DNA of 64,000 nucleotides, taken from Sacculina carcini (lineage: Eukaryota > Arthropoda > Thecostraca > Sacculinidae). The notes beneath the pieces were generated by a model. That model was not told where the DNA came from, made no database searches, and was given only the letters and a program-made list of their open reading frames with translations. The translations under genes and the position numbers were made by a program. Numbering within the stretch: the first letter of the stretch is position 1; each line of letters starts with the position of its first letter. The DNA lies in contig OU696588.1 of assembly GCA_916048095.2 (NCBI GenBank), forward strand, positions 5,943,501 to 6,007,500, read 5' to 3'. Positions 1 to 11,150 of the stretch are shown here, in pieces.

Positions 1-565
1 GATGCGTCATGTTGAGAATGCCGAACAAACCTTCCGTGTGTCATTCAGTGAATCACCTTTATCCCTTGGAATTACATACAACAACGAGAGTGTCTGCACA
101 GATGATAGACCAGCGTCCTAAACGGTTGGCCGCTATTGAACAAGACAAATTGATGAAGAGCAAGATTGCGTCGGGCGACTTGTGAGGTGTATCCTGATAA
201 CGTCTATAAACCGAGTGTGAACATGATAAACTACATAAACAAAAACTATAAAATATAAACTCAAAGGGTATGCGGGTGACTTTCATGGTTACCTTAGGGT
301 GATAGACGTCCCTACCCTATGCAGAGTCGGAGGTCTCCCTTGGGCAAGGAGTAGCACCTTCTCAGCCTCCCCTACGGGGGTAACACAAATTAATTCAATA
401 AATGAGCTAAATAAATTTAGCTACTCTCTGTGCCGGGAGTATGTTAAAACTAATATAAAATGACAATAAGAAGATAAAATCAGCTTCGTCAATATCTATT
501 TGACCTCTCTTATGAATCTGTTTCTCACTCACTCACTTACTTCATTCACCACTTTGTAAATACTA
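1..565. other. Spacer, no gene recognised
   Basis: Mixed-composition sequence with only short frames that carry no recognisable motif. A GC-rich patch around 325-375 can fold locally. I see no element termini here. Confidence 0.4.
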
Positions 566-671
566 ATGCGGTTATATTTTGTTATATTTTTTTACTCGGT
601 CATTATTGCTTGCTTGTTTTCCCATTCTTACTTATGGTACCCCATGTGTATGTGTATATTTTTGCTTATGT

Positions 672-838
672 ATGTGTGTGTATGTGTATGTGTGTGTGTG
701 TGTCTGAGTGTGTGTGTGTATGTGTGTCTATGTGTGTGTCTGAGTGTGTGTGTGTGTGTGTGTGTTTTTGCTTATGTATGTGTGTGTGTGTGTCTGTGTG
801 TGTGTGTGTGTATGTCTGTGTGTGTGTGTGTGTGCGTG
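672..838. repeat. (TG)n microsatellite, interrupted
   Basis: Mostly TG dinucleotides with TC, TA and short T interruptions. Overlapping Cys/Val frames on one strand and Thr/His frames on the other come from the dinucleotide and are not genes. Confidence 0.95.
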
Positions 839-955
839 TTCCTATGTGTGCATTATGTGTTCTTACTGTTGTCACAAGTATATCTCCATATTAGTGTTTG
901 CTTTTTCAATTTGTAGCGTTTCTGTGCATATTAGCGCTATAACAAATACATTGAT
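839..955 (+). repeat. Short interspersed repeat, copy 1 (split by an insertion)
   Basis: It follows a (TG)n array and closely matches 7465-7612, through a GCGCTATA-type end and a TTGATTG tail. The tail resumes at about 1298 (TGATAGATTGATTGCTACG), so 956-1297 is an insertion. The GCGC stem followed by ATA-AAT resembles 3' ends of L2/RTE-like elements and the SINEs that share them. I see no A/B-box head, so it may be only a LINE 3' tail. Confidence 0.6.
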
Positions 956-1297
956 TACGAGTGAGCGAAGCGAGCAAGTTCATACTTGGTGTTACTAGAA
1001 AAATGAGTATGAGCGGCCCGCCGGCCGTGGTCACGCTATTCAGAGGCTTATATATCTGGAACCATAAGTCCGATTAACATGCTTTTCTTTGTTGGGTAGC
1101 ATCATCCTGCCTGCCGCGGATGAGACTAAGCCGAATCATGTCAGTGCCCACTGTGGCACGTGGCACGTGCCATATTCCCTCTTATAACTTAGAAGAAAAT
1201 TTTGCCCATGCACGCAGACAAATGCATTTACGACAAAGTTTGATTACATGATAGTTTCGCGCTCGCTCGTTCATTGTCGAACACGGCGCCTTACTGG
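956..1297. mobile_element. 342-bp insertion in a dispersed repeat
   Basis: Defined by comparison with the uninterrupted copy at 7465-7612. It is flanked by TTGAT at 951-955 and 1298-1302, although the uninterrupted copy already has an overlapping TTGATTGAT. The ends contain loosely inverted GAGTGAGCGAAGCGAGC-like sequence but no clean TIR. No ORF. It contains a small palindrome of GGCACGTG type near 1156-1173. Family unknown. Confidence 0.45.
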
Positions 1298-1449
1298 TTG
1301 ATAGATTGATTGCTACGAATTGCGAAATTTAATTCAGGATTTTTTGGCGTGGTTTTGGCTGCTTTGCTTTTCCGTTTTTGTGTATGAATGTTTTTTGTCG
1401 AATGTTCAAATTATGTGGTTGGATTACTTGTGAATTTCTTGAATATGCT

Positions 1450-2215
1450 GCGTTTAATTAAATTTGAATATGCTGAATATGAATATGCTGAATATGAATA
1501 TGCTGAATATGAATATGCTGAATATGACTATGCTGAATATGAATATGCTGAAAATGAATATGCTGAAAATGAATATGCTGAATATGAATATGCTGAATAT
1601 GAATATGCTGAATATGAATATGCTGAATATGAATATGCTGAATATGAATATACTGAATATGAATATGTTGAGTATGAATATGCTGAATATGAATATGCTG
1701 AATATGAATATGCTGAATATGATTATGCTGAATACGAATATGCTGAACATGAATATGCTGAATACGAGTATGCTGAATACGAGTATGCTGAATATGAATA
1801 TGCTGAATATGAATATGCTGAATATGAATATGCTGAATATGAATATGCTAAATATGAATATGCTGAATATGAATATGCTGAATATGAATATGCTGAATAT
1901 GAATATGCTGAATATGAATATGCTGAATATGAATACGGTGAATATGAATATGCTGAATATGAATATGCTGAATATGAATATGCTGAATATGAATATGTTG
2001 AATATGAATATGTTGAATATGAATATGCTGAATATGAATATGCTGAATATGAATATGCTGAATATGAATATGCTGAATATGAATATGCTGAATATGAATA
2101 TGCTGAATATGAATATGCTGAATATGAATATGCTGAATATGAATATGCTGAATATGAATATGCTGAATATGAATATGCTGAATATGAGTATGCTGAATAT
2201 ACTTGAATATGCTGT
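1450..2215. repeat. 15-bp minisatellite, about 51 units
   Basis: Tandem GCTGAATATGAATAT units with scattered point variants. Because 15 is a multiple of 3, frames stay open across the array: Ala-Glu-Tyr-Glu-Tyr and Met-Asn-Met-Leu-Asn repeats on plus, Phe-Ser-Ile-Phe-Ile on minus. I treat these as consequences of the unit. The array runs directly into LINE RT sequence at about 2226. Confidence 0.95.
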
Positions 2216-2225
2216 TTTAGATTTA

Positions 2226-2396
2226 GTTTTCCCCAAGGTTCCGTCCTTGGCCCACTATTATTTAATCTTTATATGTCTTCTCTTTGCCCTGTTCTTCGAA
2301 AACATTCCATTACTTTCAAAATATATGCCGATAACATCCAATTCCTCATTCCTGTCACTCCTGATACTCCCTCCTTTCTCTCTGATGGTCATTTAG
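2226..2396 (+). pseudogene. LINE reverse transcriptase fragment (LINE-C-like)
   Basis: A short plus-strand frame reads FPQGSVLGPLLFNLYM and then YADNIQF. These correspond to the PQG and YxDD blocks of APE-type LINE RTs of the L2/CR1 kind. The second catalytic Asp is Asn and only about 55 codons survive, so this is a dead fragment. It resembles the FADDIQI segment at 34654 and is probably the same family. Upstream it is cut by the minisatellite, downstream by a TCATTTAG repeat. Confidence 0.75.
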
Positions 2397-2490
2397 TCAT
2401 ATAGTCATTTAGTCATATAGTCATTTAGTCATATAGTCATCAATCATTTAGTTATTTAGTCATCTTTCATTTATTTATTTAGTCATCAGC
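2394..2490. repeat. TCATTTAGTCATATAG tandem repeat
   Basis: About four to six degenerate 16-bp units of TCATTTAGTCATATAG, grading into TTTATTTAGTCATC. Confidence 0.85.
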
Positions 2491-3318
2491 GGCATATCGT
2501 GCCCTGACGTTCCAATGCATCTTATATGCGTTGCTATACATACCTTAAATGCATGTTCTCAAATATCAGTCACTTTTGACAGATAGTTTAACAGTTCATT
2601 TCAAATATTTCAACATCTCGTCCTGATTAAAAACAGTATTTGTCAGTGATTGTGTTCTCATATTTATCAGTCGTATATAGTACATGGTTTGACATACAAA
2701 TTATAATATCAAAGTCCAATTGTACACCATAATAATTATACAAATAATTAAACAGATCCCAGCCTAATATCCAACATTAGCCTAATATTTAATTTCGTGT
2801 CCTCTAATAGAATATTTAGTGTCAAAATTCACAAAAGATACCGATCATTTCATAAGTGCAATATTGTTTAATCTTGTCCCCTTTATACTAGTCAAACGCA
2901 TCCTACAAAACATGCAACTTAGTTTCCTCACGCAATATTTCGATATTATTCATATAACACACCCAGCATCTACTAAAATATTGATTGGAGGTCCTCCTAT
3001 ATTTACCTAACACATTGATTTTTAACATTAGCTGCAAAATTATTTCTGGGTTTCCTGATCTATATTTGCTCCATATTTCATCCAAATATATTTCTTATAA
3101 TTCCTAATTTTATTCTGAGTAAGGCTCTGGATGCTGACAAGGCTTAAGGAAAATTGAGATAACACTCACCTCACAGTTCATTGAGCCACCGGTGTGATCG
3201 ACCGAACATAAAATTCGACACGATGAAGCTATTCAGCAATAGCTCTGTAGTTGTCTGGTCGCTGCAGCAATTTGTAGTCGTAAGGGTTGTCATGGCTTCA
3301 ATCAGTAGCTATCCGGGT
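2491..3318. other. AT-rich spacer, possible LTR-element interior
   Basis: No recognisable gene. If 3330-3793 is the 5' LTR of a minus-strand element, the segment leftward from 3329 is its leader and degraded interior. I see no gag or pol motif. Confidence 0.3.
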
Positions 3319-3329
3319 CACGCACCAAA

Positions 3330-3793
3330 TGTAACGGTGATAATAATAATATGTTGTTATGTTGTTCTTCGTTCGGCTGATCGTGAAGTATTGATAGTTC
3401 CTCTTGATGTTGTGGTCCGCGATAACAAGTAATAGTCACCCAGTCGTATTTTAATTGTGTATTTAGAAACAAGTCAAATCTACTCATAAAACTTGATAAA
3501 GTCCTGAACCTAATGCTCTAATGACGACTTAATAACTGCCTGCCTGGGTGAGTGGTCCTCTGTTGTTAGTGTCACATTTTGACTGCCCTATCGTTAGTGA
3601 GCCTAGTATCTCTAGCGTCTCCAGTCTCTAGTATCACCCCCCTTTATTGTTAGTACAACACAGGTATATATACCCACGACCACAGGTCGTCGGCTCAATG
3701 GGCCACACTGAATCTCACCGGGCAAACAGTTCGGCTGCGCAACCTAGTTGCGAGCTATTTCTAAACACGATCTGACACTACACACGCGTTACA
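3330..3793 (-). repeat. Candidate LTR with adjoining primer-binding-site-like motif
   Basis: The 464-bp segment starts TGTAAC and ends GTTACA, the inverted TG...CA pattern of LTRs. On the minus strand it is followed at 3329-3319 by TTTGGTGCGTG, like the sequence downstream of many Gypsy 5' LTRs. The same junction, GTTACA then TTTGGTGC, occurs at 8217-8230. No partner LTR is visible, so it may be a solo or truncated element. Confidence 0.4.
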
Positions 3794-4027
3794 ATGAGAT
3801 GCTCAGCCAAGTCAGACACACAAAAAAGATAATCAATCAACGGTAACACGTTGCCAAACATATCAGGCGCAGTGTACTACTGGCGTCGTCCTAACACATA
3901 AATTAGCCTAACGACAGCTGCACAATCAGGCCGCGAAAGAACGCGAACGTAAACTGAGATATAGAGAGAGAAAACCGAGTAAACTGATAGATAGAAAACT
4001 GGTCTGATTATAACTTTGTTATAGGAC

Positions 4028-4180
4028 ACGATGAGGCCGAATCCGCGGGATGAGGCTGAATCCGCGGGATAAGGCCGAATCCGCGGGATGAGGGGCGAAT
4101 CCGCGGGATCGGGATGAGGCCGAATCCGCGGGATGAGGCTAAATCCGCGGGATGAGGCCGAATCCGGGGGATGAGGCCGG
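4028..4180. repeat. 19-bp GC-rich minisatellite
   Basis: About seven to eight imperfect copies of ATGAGGCCGAATCCGCGGG. The overlapping minus-strand frame (Leu-Ile-Pro-Arg-Ile-Arg-Pro repeats) is a by-product. Confidence 0.9.
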
Positions 4181-4349
4181 CGGGGGGAGATGACTGTCTC
4201 TTTTTAATTTCTTTTGGTTTTTCCTTCTTCGAAGATTTCTTTTGAAGATTGTTGTGAATGCGAGATGCGAGCTGCCGCCGACAAAACGAAAATCGGCAGC
4301 GTTTGGCGGAAAACGGGAACGACGGAAAATCCTTCGACAAACAAACAAT

Positions 4350-4830
4350 AAAAGTCCTCAAACAGACACAAATGACCTCAATTACCTTGAAAATGACCTC
4401 GGAGATCAACAAAATCAAGCCTATGACCTTCTTGCATCCATCTTACCCCTAGGGACCAAGTTTCATCAAAATCGGTCCAGTGGTTTAGAAAGAGATTCGG
4501 TAAACAGACACAAATGACCTCAATGACCTTGAAAATGACCTCGGAGGTCATCAAAACCTAGCTTATGACCTTCTTGCATCCATTTTTCCGCTAGAGATTA
4601 AGTCAAAATCATCAAAATCAAACATAAAAATCGGTCCAGTGGCTTAGGAAGAGATATGGTAAACAGACACAAATGATCTCAATCACCATGAAAATGACCT
4701 CGGAGGTCAACAAAACCCAACCTATGACCTTCTTGCATCCATTTTAACCCTAGGCACCAAGTTTAATTAAAATCGATCCAATGGCTTAGGAGGAGATAGG
4801 ATAAAAACAGACATTTAGAAAATTTGCAAT
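4350..4830. repeat. Tandem 147-160 bp units
   Basis: Three units, each with AAACAGACACAAATGA, CTCGGAGGTCA and TGACCTTCTTGCATCCAT and ending near a CGGTCCAGTGG-like sequence. The last two recur at 50816-51130, the left limit of the long duplicated block. Confidence 0.85.
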
Positions 4831-4924
4831 CAGTGCAGGGCAAAAAAAACATCAATTTGGACCTTCGGGCCGAATTGGAAAATGCTGTAGTCGTTTCTGT
4901 TTGTCGTTTCTCGCAAACAGCGCG

Positions 4925-5700
4925 TGTTGCTCAACGGTAGAACGTCACAGGGGTCCGATGTAACCAGCCGAGTGCCGGAGGGATCCATACTGAGTCCGTA
5001 CTGAGTCCGCTCCTGTTTGACATACTCGTCAATGACCTAGCAGTGAGCTTGGGAGACTCGGCGCTACTATACGCTGACGATATCATCAATTCTTCATTGT
5101 GTCGAGATGGCTACAGATGGCCAGATTCTACAGTGTCTAATTGGTCGTTTTTGTACCTGCTGCGGTGAATGCGAGTTGAGACTTGACTCAATCAAATGTT
5201 GAAAGCTCAGCGTTACACTCAGAAAGCAGTTGTGCTCGTGCGAGTATAAAATTGGCGGTGAAATAGTACAGACGATTTGCGTGGTTCGTGTCCTGGGTGT
5301 CATGATGAATCTAATCTCACCGTCCTGGGTGTCATGATAAATCTAATCTCACCGTCCTGGGTGTCATGATGAATCTAATCTCACCGTCCTGGGTGTCATG
5401 ATGAATCTAATCTCACCGTCCTGGTTGTCATGATGAGTCTAATCTCACCGTCCTGGGTGTCATGATGAGTCTAATCTCACCGTCCTGGGTGTCATGATGA
5501 ACGATAAACTCGCCTTCGACCCACATGCTGAAACCATTACCCAGGTAATTGTGCGAGTAATTGGTTAGGTAATTGTGTGAGTGGTTGGTTAGGTAATTTT
5601 GCAGGTAATTGTTACCTAAAAATACCCCCTTACACAAAAATACCCAATTACCCCAAAAATACCCACCCAACCCAACGTTGAAGACCTCATTCAGCACAGT
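4925..5700 (+). pseudogene. LINE RT fragment (LINE-F) interrupted by a VNTR
   Basis: One plus frame reads LSPLLFDILVNDLA and then LLYADDII, the RT palm of an APE-type LINE with an intact YADD. After a thumb-like stretch the sequence enters a 32-bp tandem array (5287-5500). Past the array it reads LGVMMNDKLAFDPHAETI, the expected LINE 'LGV-x-x-D-x-L-x-F-x-x-H' block. The array is therefore an expansion of the codons for VLGVMMN. Stops and the out-of-frame array make it non-functional. Then come GGTAATTG-type short repeats (5545-5610). Confidence 0.75.
5287..5500. repeat. 32-bp VNTR in LINE RT sequence, about 7 units
   Basis: Units start GTCCTGGGTGTCATGATG and end AATCTCACC. The same array occurs at 51612-51735 (about 4 units) and 52672-53025 (about 11). 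Confidence 0.9.
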
Positions 5701-5827
5701 TTATTTCGACCTCTCTAGATAAGCCATGAACAAATCAACTGCGCTAATCACAATGTTTTCGCTCAATTATTTACAGCAGCCATTTGGCGATGCAATTGTT
5801 ACTGAAACTCTTTGCCGATGAAAACTT

Positions 5828-6502
5828 GTGTTTGGGCAAAAACATTTTCGAGCACGACCTTGGTTGTTTTTTATATTTATTTTTATATTAATTATCGTGT
5901 GTATATACCTTTTGAGCACCAGAAACGAAACCGATTTGAAACCTCATTATTCCATGTGTGCCCTAAAGTGACTACAACAAAAAACAGCTGACATATAAAA
6001 TATTCATGTAAAATAGGTGTTTTCTGTATGTATAAATGTGCTGTGTTTTTACACTACGCCACAAAAGGTTCTATTTTTAGACTCGGTGGATTGGAAATAC
6101 CTGGAAAAAACATCAAAACAACTGTGTGTAGAAGTCATGTGCTTGGCACATGTGTGCAGCTGCAGTTTGCAAAATTCACGTGCCAAGCACATGACTTCCA
6201 CACACAGTTGTTTTGATGTTTTTTCCAGGTATTTCTAAGCCACCGCGTCTAAAGATAGAACCTTTTGTGGCGTAGTGTAAAAACACAGCACATTTATATA
6301 TACAGAAAACACCTATTTTACATGAATATATTATATGTCAGCTGTTTTTTGTTGTAGTCACTTTAGGGCACACATGGAATAATGAGGTTTCAAATTGGTT
6401 TCGTTTCTGGTGCTCAAAAAGGTATATACACACGTTAATTAATATAAAAATAAATATAAAAAACAACCAAGGTCGTGCTCGAAAATGTTTCTGCCCAAAC
6501 AC
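5828..6502. mobile_element. 675-bp palindromic MITE, copy 1
   Basis: The ends are inverted repeats: GTGTTTGGGCAAAAAC on the left and its near complement on the right. The match continues through most of both arms, about 320 bp each, to a loop of about 30 nt near 6150-6180. It has no coding capacity; short frames in the arms are by-products. Two more copies lie at 52056-52671 and 53351-54795. Superfamily not assigned; no clear target-site duplication. Confidence 0.85.
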
Positions 6503-6860
6503 CTATATACAAACAATACATCAGACCGCGACCACCTCCATCACGAAACTAAAATCCACAAACTGACACACCACCTAGACATGAGAGGCACACAAACACT
6601 CGCAGCAGCAGTCACCAACACAGCACATTCACTACATCACCTCACAACACAAGACAACACAGACAGAAACATAAAAACAACACCAAGCACCCTTTACCAC
6701 AGACAAATTTTCACATCACTTCCACCAGCTTCCCCACGCACATCAATCAAGAAACACATACACACAGAGATCGCACTGAAAGCCATACACTCACTACAAC
6801 ACAATACACTCCTACAAATACTCCCACCGGACACACACAAATCAGAAAACACACCTACCC
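6503..6860 (+). pseudogene. LINE 3'-terminal coding fragment (LINE-E), copy 1
   Basis: The plus-strand frame has Thr/His-rich sequence (TTPSTLYHRQIFTSLPP, then RTSIKKHIHTE) that matches 40869-41130 and 54796-55156. At 40869-41420 it continues into RLRCGHHPALLSYQKRL and CPDC...THIMEHC, the Cys/His C-terminal block of jockey-like LINE ORF2. Here the fragment stops at about 6860 and joins GT-rich repeat sequence. It lacks RT and is a dead 3' piece abutting the MITE. Confidence 0.65.
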
Positions 6861-6867
6861 GTCGTGC

Positions 6868-7317
6868 GGTCGTCATTGTATGCTGTATGTGTGTTGTTGT
6901 GTTGAGCTCTGTTATCTGTGTTTGGGTGTCTGTTGTGTTGTGTTCTCTGTCTATTTGTTTGAGTGTATGTCTTTGTGTGTCTGATATGTTGTGTTTTCTG
7001 GTTTGTATTTGTGTGTGTATTGTGTTGTGATATGTCAATCTGAGAGTATGTCGTTTTATGCCTGCTGTGTTGTCTTAATGTGTTGTATGTTGTGTTGTAT
7101 TCTGTGCTGTATGTCGGCTGTGCTATCTTATTCAATATGTATGCGTGTGTGCGTGCGTATTTTTGTGTTTTTGAGTATGTAAACGTGAGTGTATGTTTGT
7201 GGTTGTGCGTATATGCACTTGTCTGTTTTGTGCTCTTGTGTGTGTGCTCTTGTGCTTGTGTGTGTGTTGTGTGTGCAAGTGTGTGTGTGTGTGTGTGAGT
7301 GTAGGTGTGTGTGTGTG
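6868..7317. repeat. GT-rich dispersed repeat, copy 1
   Basis: A 350-450 bp TGTGTTG-rich segment nearly repeated at 14625-14975 and 56330-56675. Cys/Val-rich frames on it are not supported as genes. Confidence 0.8.
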
Positions 7318-7373
7318 TGAGCGCTTTTGAGACCCTCGGGTAAAAAGCGCGATATAAATGTCTTAATGTAATG
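7318..7373 (+). repeat. GCGC-stem hairpin with pentamer tail
   Basis: GAGCGCTTTTGAGACCCTCG, then an AAAAGCGC return arm, ATATAAATGTC and a TAATG tail. It resembles the 3' hairpin of L2/RTE-type retroposons and sits between TG arrays. Relatives: 11002, 15017, 15089, 15193, 47404, 56726, 56797 and 56886. Confidence 0.7.
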
Positions 7374-7428
7374 TGTGTGTATGACTGTGTGTGTGTATGT
7401 GTCTGTGGGTGTGTGTGTATGTGTGTGT

Positions 7429-7464
<36 letters not shown>
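7374..7464. repeat. (TG)n microsatellite
   Basis: TG array with a few interruptions. Confidence 0.95.
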
Positions 7465-7468
<4 letters not shown>

Positions 7469-7612
7469 CTATGTGTGCATTATGTGTTCTTACTGTTGTC
7501 ACATGTTTATCTCCATCGTTGTGCTTGCCTTTTTCATTTTGTAGCGCTTTATTGCATATTAGCGCTATATAAAATACATTGATTGATAGATTGATTGCTA
7601 CGAATTGCGAAA
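7465..7612 (+). repeat. Short interspersed repeat, copy 2 (uninterrupted)
   Basis: Same sequence as 839-955 plus 1298-1330, uninterrupted. It has the GCGCTATATAAAA end and TTGATTGATAG tail. Confidence 0.65.
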
Positions 7613-7624
7613 TACACACACCAG

Positions 7625-8222
7625 TGTATAAGACTATGTGCGTGTTGCATTGTGGTGACCTTGTGGTTCGTAAATAATGAGGTCGTGCACAACTTGAAAC
7701 TGCAGAATCAAATAGGCGGCGCTAGTTGGCACTATATAAGCACACTGTTTTCACCATTCGAGGAATGTAGGAATAGAAGAGCAGCGGCAGTAGGAAAATA
7801 TAGGAATAGAAGAGCAGCGGCAGTAAGGATATGGAATAGATAGATAGAAGCGGCAGCGGGAGGAGATAGATTGAGGGGCAGTAGCAGTAGATGAGTGGAG
7901 TAGAGAAGTGGAGAGGTTCAGAGGGAGAATGGAACGGAACAGAGTATAGTAACACCAGAGGACAGACAGGAGAGACGGACAGACAGGAGAGACAGACTAG
8001 CAGAGATACAGGCAGAACGGGAGAACAGATAGGGTAGAACACTGAACGTAACGTTAGGACCGATAGAGTTAGGAACTGCAACCTTCAGCGTATTATCACG
8101 ACGAAATACATTGTTTCTTCAACAACTGTGTTTGGAATCGGACATCAAGCGTTATCGCGGCGCACAACGTTAAGAGGCCTGGTCCACATTATAATATCAT
8201 CACTGAAGACAAAACTGTTACA
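7625..8222 (+). repeat. Left direct repeat, probable LTR
   Basis: Begins TGTATAAGAC and matches 10317-10946 over nearly its full length. It contains a TATA-like CACTATATAAGCAC near 7732. It ends GTTACA, followed by TTTGGTGCAACGTG, a primer-binding-site-like sequence also seen beside the LTR candidate at 3330. No matching target-site duplication was found outside the pair. Confidence 0.6.
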
Positions 8223-10316
8223 TTTGGTGCAACGTGACTCGCATCCAAGGAGGTAGATAATTTTGAGAAGAAAACAGACATCTTCAACAGCGCGCGAAAT
8301 GTGTTACATCTGCTTCTGTGACATATGGACCTGTTACATCTGGTGCTCAAGAAAGACATCAGCAACGCATTCATCATCATTGTTTTTTCAATATTATTTG
8401 TAAGGTACGTGGTTAATCACTGCTTTCCTATTAAGTTTTGCATTTCTTTTTCCTTAAATCAGAAATCAGACCAATATTTAGAGTAAACTAAATGTCTACG
8501 ATTAAAATGAACGATACAGTAATGTCAGACGATCTGCACGTCTACGCCATGAATATAAACAGTATAATGGTCGTATATAGCAACAAGCAGTCGATCATTA
8601 GACAAAATGTACCCCAATAAGACGACGATAATCAATAAGACAAGGAACATTTGGATAGTACGTCATTATCAGAACGACTAAAACGACCTCAAACATAACA
8701 TGTAGGAGTAAATATAGTTGAAGTTAATAAGCAGCGAAATGCACGTCGAGTAAACGAATCGAAGTTGAAAATAGAAGAAAAAAATGTTGAAATTGATTTG
8801 ATGCAATTGCATTAATGCCGAGCCAATGCAAACAAAACAGAAAATTAAGTGAAATTTTGACCGCAAACGTAAAACAAGCCTTAGCGGGGAAGACTACCGG
8901 CATAACAAACCGACTGACTGATAGACTGACGAATTGACCGAAAAAGGAGGTGAAGGTATATGCCGTAATTCTCATACACTGGTGAGAACAGAAATGAAGG
9001 CAGAACGAATTATATGGTTTTCGCATATGGCCGCGAAAATACCGAAGTTAAGTTGGGGCATTTGATATGCAACTTAACGGACAAGAGATATTGAATGATA
9101 TATCTGGTAACAAGGACAGATATAACGGAGCATACAAGAAGAGTATGTATCGACATGCATATATTGATGCATTGGAACGTGAGGACATGATACGCCACTA
9201 GGTGACTGATGACTATATGACTAGATGACTGAAAGTATGAACCGCTACTATGAAGGCCTTGAAACGTCCGTGTATAAGACATTACTAAACTGTAGACAAG
9301 ACACCACTAGATAATTGAATGACAATGATAGAACGGCGAGAGAATAAAATTACGGTAAAATACAGAAGAGGAAATAGAGAGAAGAATTACGAAACAAGAT
9401 TTATGTGAAAAATAATACATAGCTCTGCGAATACTGTTCCTATTTCGAACTAATCTTATTTATCCCACGGAATCCTATTCCTTTTCTTGATACCACGCTG
9501 ATACACGATACTGAACAGCAAGCAAAAATCGACGGATTGTGCAGAACTATAAAGCATCAACGATCGACGCAGTAAAGTTCCTCATTACCGTTGGAAGATG
9601 AACATGGTGCTCTACAATGTGAACAAAGAACTACCGTGAGCATTCAAGCGTGACACCGATCAAGCCAAACTCCGAAGTGACAAAAGCTGACAACAGTATC
9701 CTGATTACGTATATCTGCGCGATGACATCTGTGAACAACATCAGCCGAAATCATCCACCATGTACGAGGTACCAAGAAGCCAAGTACTCATCGGAACGCG
9801 TGCAAATAAACAACAATCGCGGGGCTCAATTGTACAAATACTCGTCAGTTGAAGATCATCACACGTCTTCAATGAAACCCCACTTCTGACCACACAATAG
9901 CATGGCCGTGTATAAGCTCTAGTAGCTCGCATTCGCTCGATTGACCTCGCAGTTGTGGTGTAACAATGTTTATATTTTGCGGTGTTATATATAAGTTATA
10001 TTCTTATTTTTAGTAATCGTCTGTTTTGAACATTGTATATTGCATGTTGTGTATTAGATATGGCATAGGATAGAAGTTAGGATAGAAAGTGGAGCATAAA
10101 CACATACATCACTGTCAAGACAGAAGGTTAGGCAACGAGAAGCATAGCAGTGGTCGCACGCTCACACACACATAAACATATATATCACTGTCAACACAAT
10201 AGGTTAGAATACAGAACACAGCATTGGTTGCACACACGTAGACACACACACATACACTGCAAGACATTAAGAGACAGCAGGGCAGCACGTGCACACGCAT
10301 ATATTACACATACCAG
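8223..10316 (+). mobile_element. Interior of a degenerate or non-autonomous LTR element
   Basis: About 2.1 kb between two direct repeats of about 600 bp. No ORF over about 120 codons, and no zinc knuckle, DTG, YxDD or integrase motif in any frame I read. Either the coding region has decayed or this is a LARD-like non-autonomous element that depended on another element's proteins. A CA-rich stretch lies at 10155-10310, next to the right repeat. Confidence 0.5.
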
Positions 10317-10946
10317 TGTGTAAGACTATGGGCGTGCTGCATTGTGGTGACCTTGTGGTTCGTAACTAATGAGGTCGTGCACAACTTGGAACTGCAGAAT
10401 GAAGTAGGCGGCGCTAGCTAGCACTATATAAGCACACTGTTTTCACCATTCGAGGAATATAGGAATAGAAGAGCAGCGGCAGTAGGGATATAGAGATAGA
10501 AGAGCAGCGACAGTAGGAAAATATAGGAATAGAAGAGCAGCGGCAGTAAGGATATGGAATAGATAGATAGAAGCGGCAGCGGGAGGAGATAGATTGAGGG
10601 GCAGCAGCAGTAGAGGAGTGGAGTAGAGAAGTGGAGAGGTTCAGAGGGAGAATGGAACGGAACAGAGTATAGTAACACCAGAGGACAGACAGGAGAGACG
10701 GACAGACAGGAGAGACAGACTAGCAGAGATTCAGGCAGAACGGGAGAACAGATAGGATAGAACACTGAACATAACGTTAGGACCGATAGAGTTAGGAACT
10801 GCAACCTTCATCGTAATACCACGACGAAATACATTGTTTCTTCAATAACTGTGTTTGGAATCGGACATCAAGCGTTATCGCGGCGCACAACGATAAGAGG
10901 CCTGCTCCACTAGAACTACTATCGACTGAAAATCAACACTTTTACA
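10317..10946 (+). repeat. Right direct repeat, probable LTR
   Basis: Matches 7625-8222. It has one extra internal unit of about 31 bp in the GAAGAGCAGCGGCAG region, and its last 40 bp are more diverged, ending TTTTACA. The divergence suggests an old insertion. Confidence 0.6.
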
Positions 10947-11001
10947 GCTATGAGTGTGTTTCTGTGTGTGCGTTTGTGTGTGTGTGTGTGTGTGCGCGTG
11001 T

Positions 11002-11074
11002 GCAGCGCCCTAGAGACCCTCTAGGTGTAGGGCGCTATATAAATATCAACCTAATGTAATGTAATGTAATGTGT
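11002..11074 (+). repeat. GCGC-stem hairpin with TAATG tail
   Basis: GCAGCGCCCTAGAGACCCTC, return arm TAGGGCGC, ATATAAATATC and three to four TAATG units, bounded on both sides by (TG)n. Confidence 0.75.
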
Positions 11075-11075
11075 G

Positions 11076-11083
11076 TGTGTGTG

Positions 11084-11126
<43 letters not shown>

Positions 11127-11150
11127 GTTTGTGTGTGTGTGTGTTTTTTT
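11076..11150. repeat. (TG)n at the 3' junction of an RLE LINE copy
   Basis: TG array abutting the T-rich (minus-strand A-rich) end of the element at 11151. Confidence 0.9.

Noticed and set aside
566..998. Cys/Val-rich and Thr/His-rich ORFs
   Set aside because: Translations of (TG)n and (CA)n; the same frames occur at every microsatellite in the window.
1388..2396. Long ORFs of Ala-Glu-Tyr, Met-Asn-Leu and Phe-Ser-Ile repeats on both strands
   Set aside because: They arise from the 15-bp tandem unit, with frames open simultaneously on both strands and no flanking domain.
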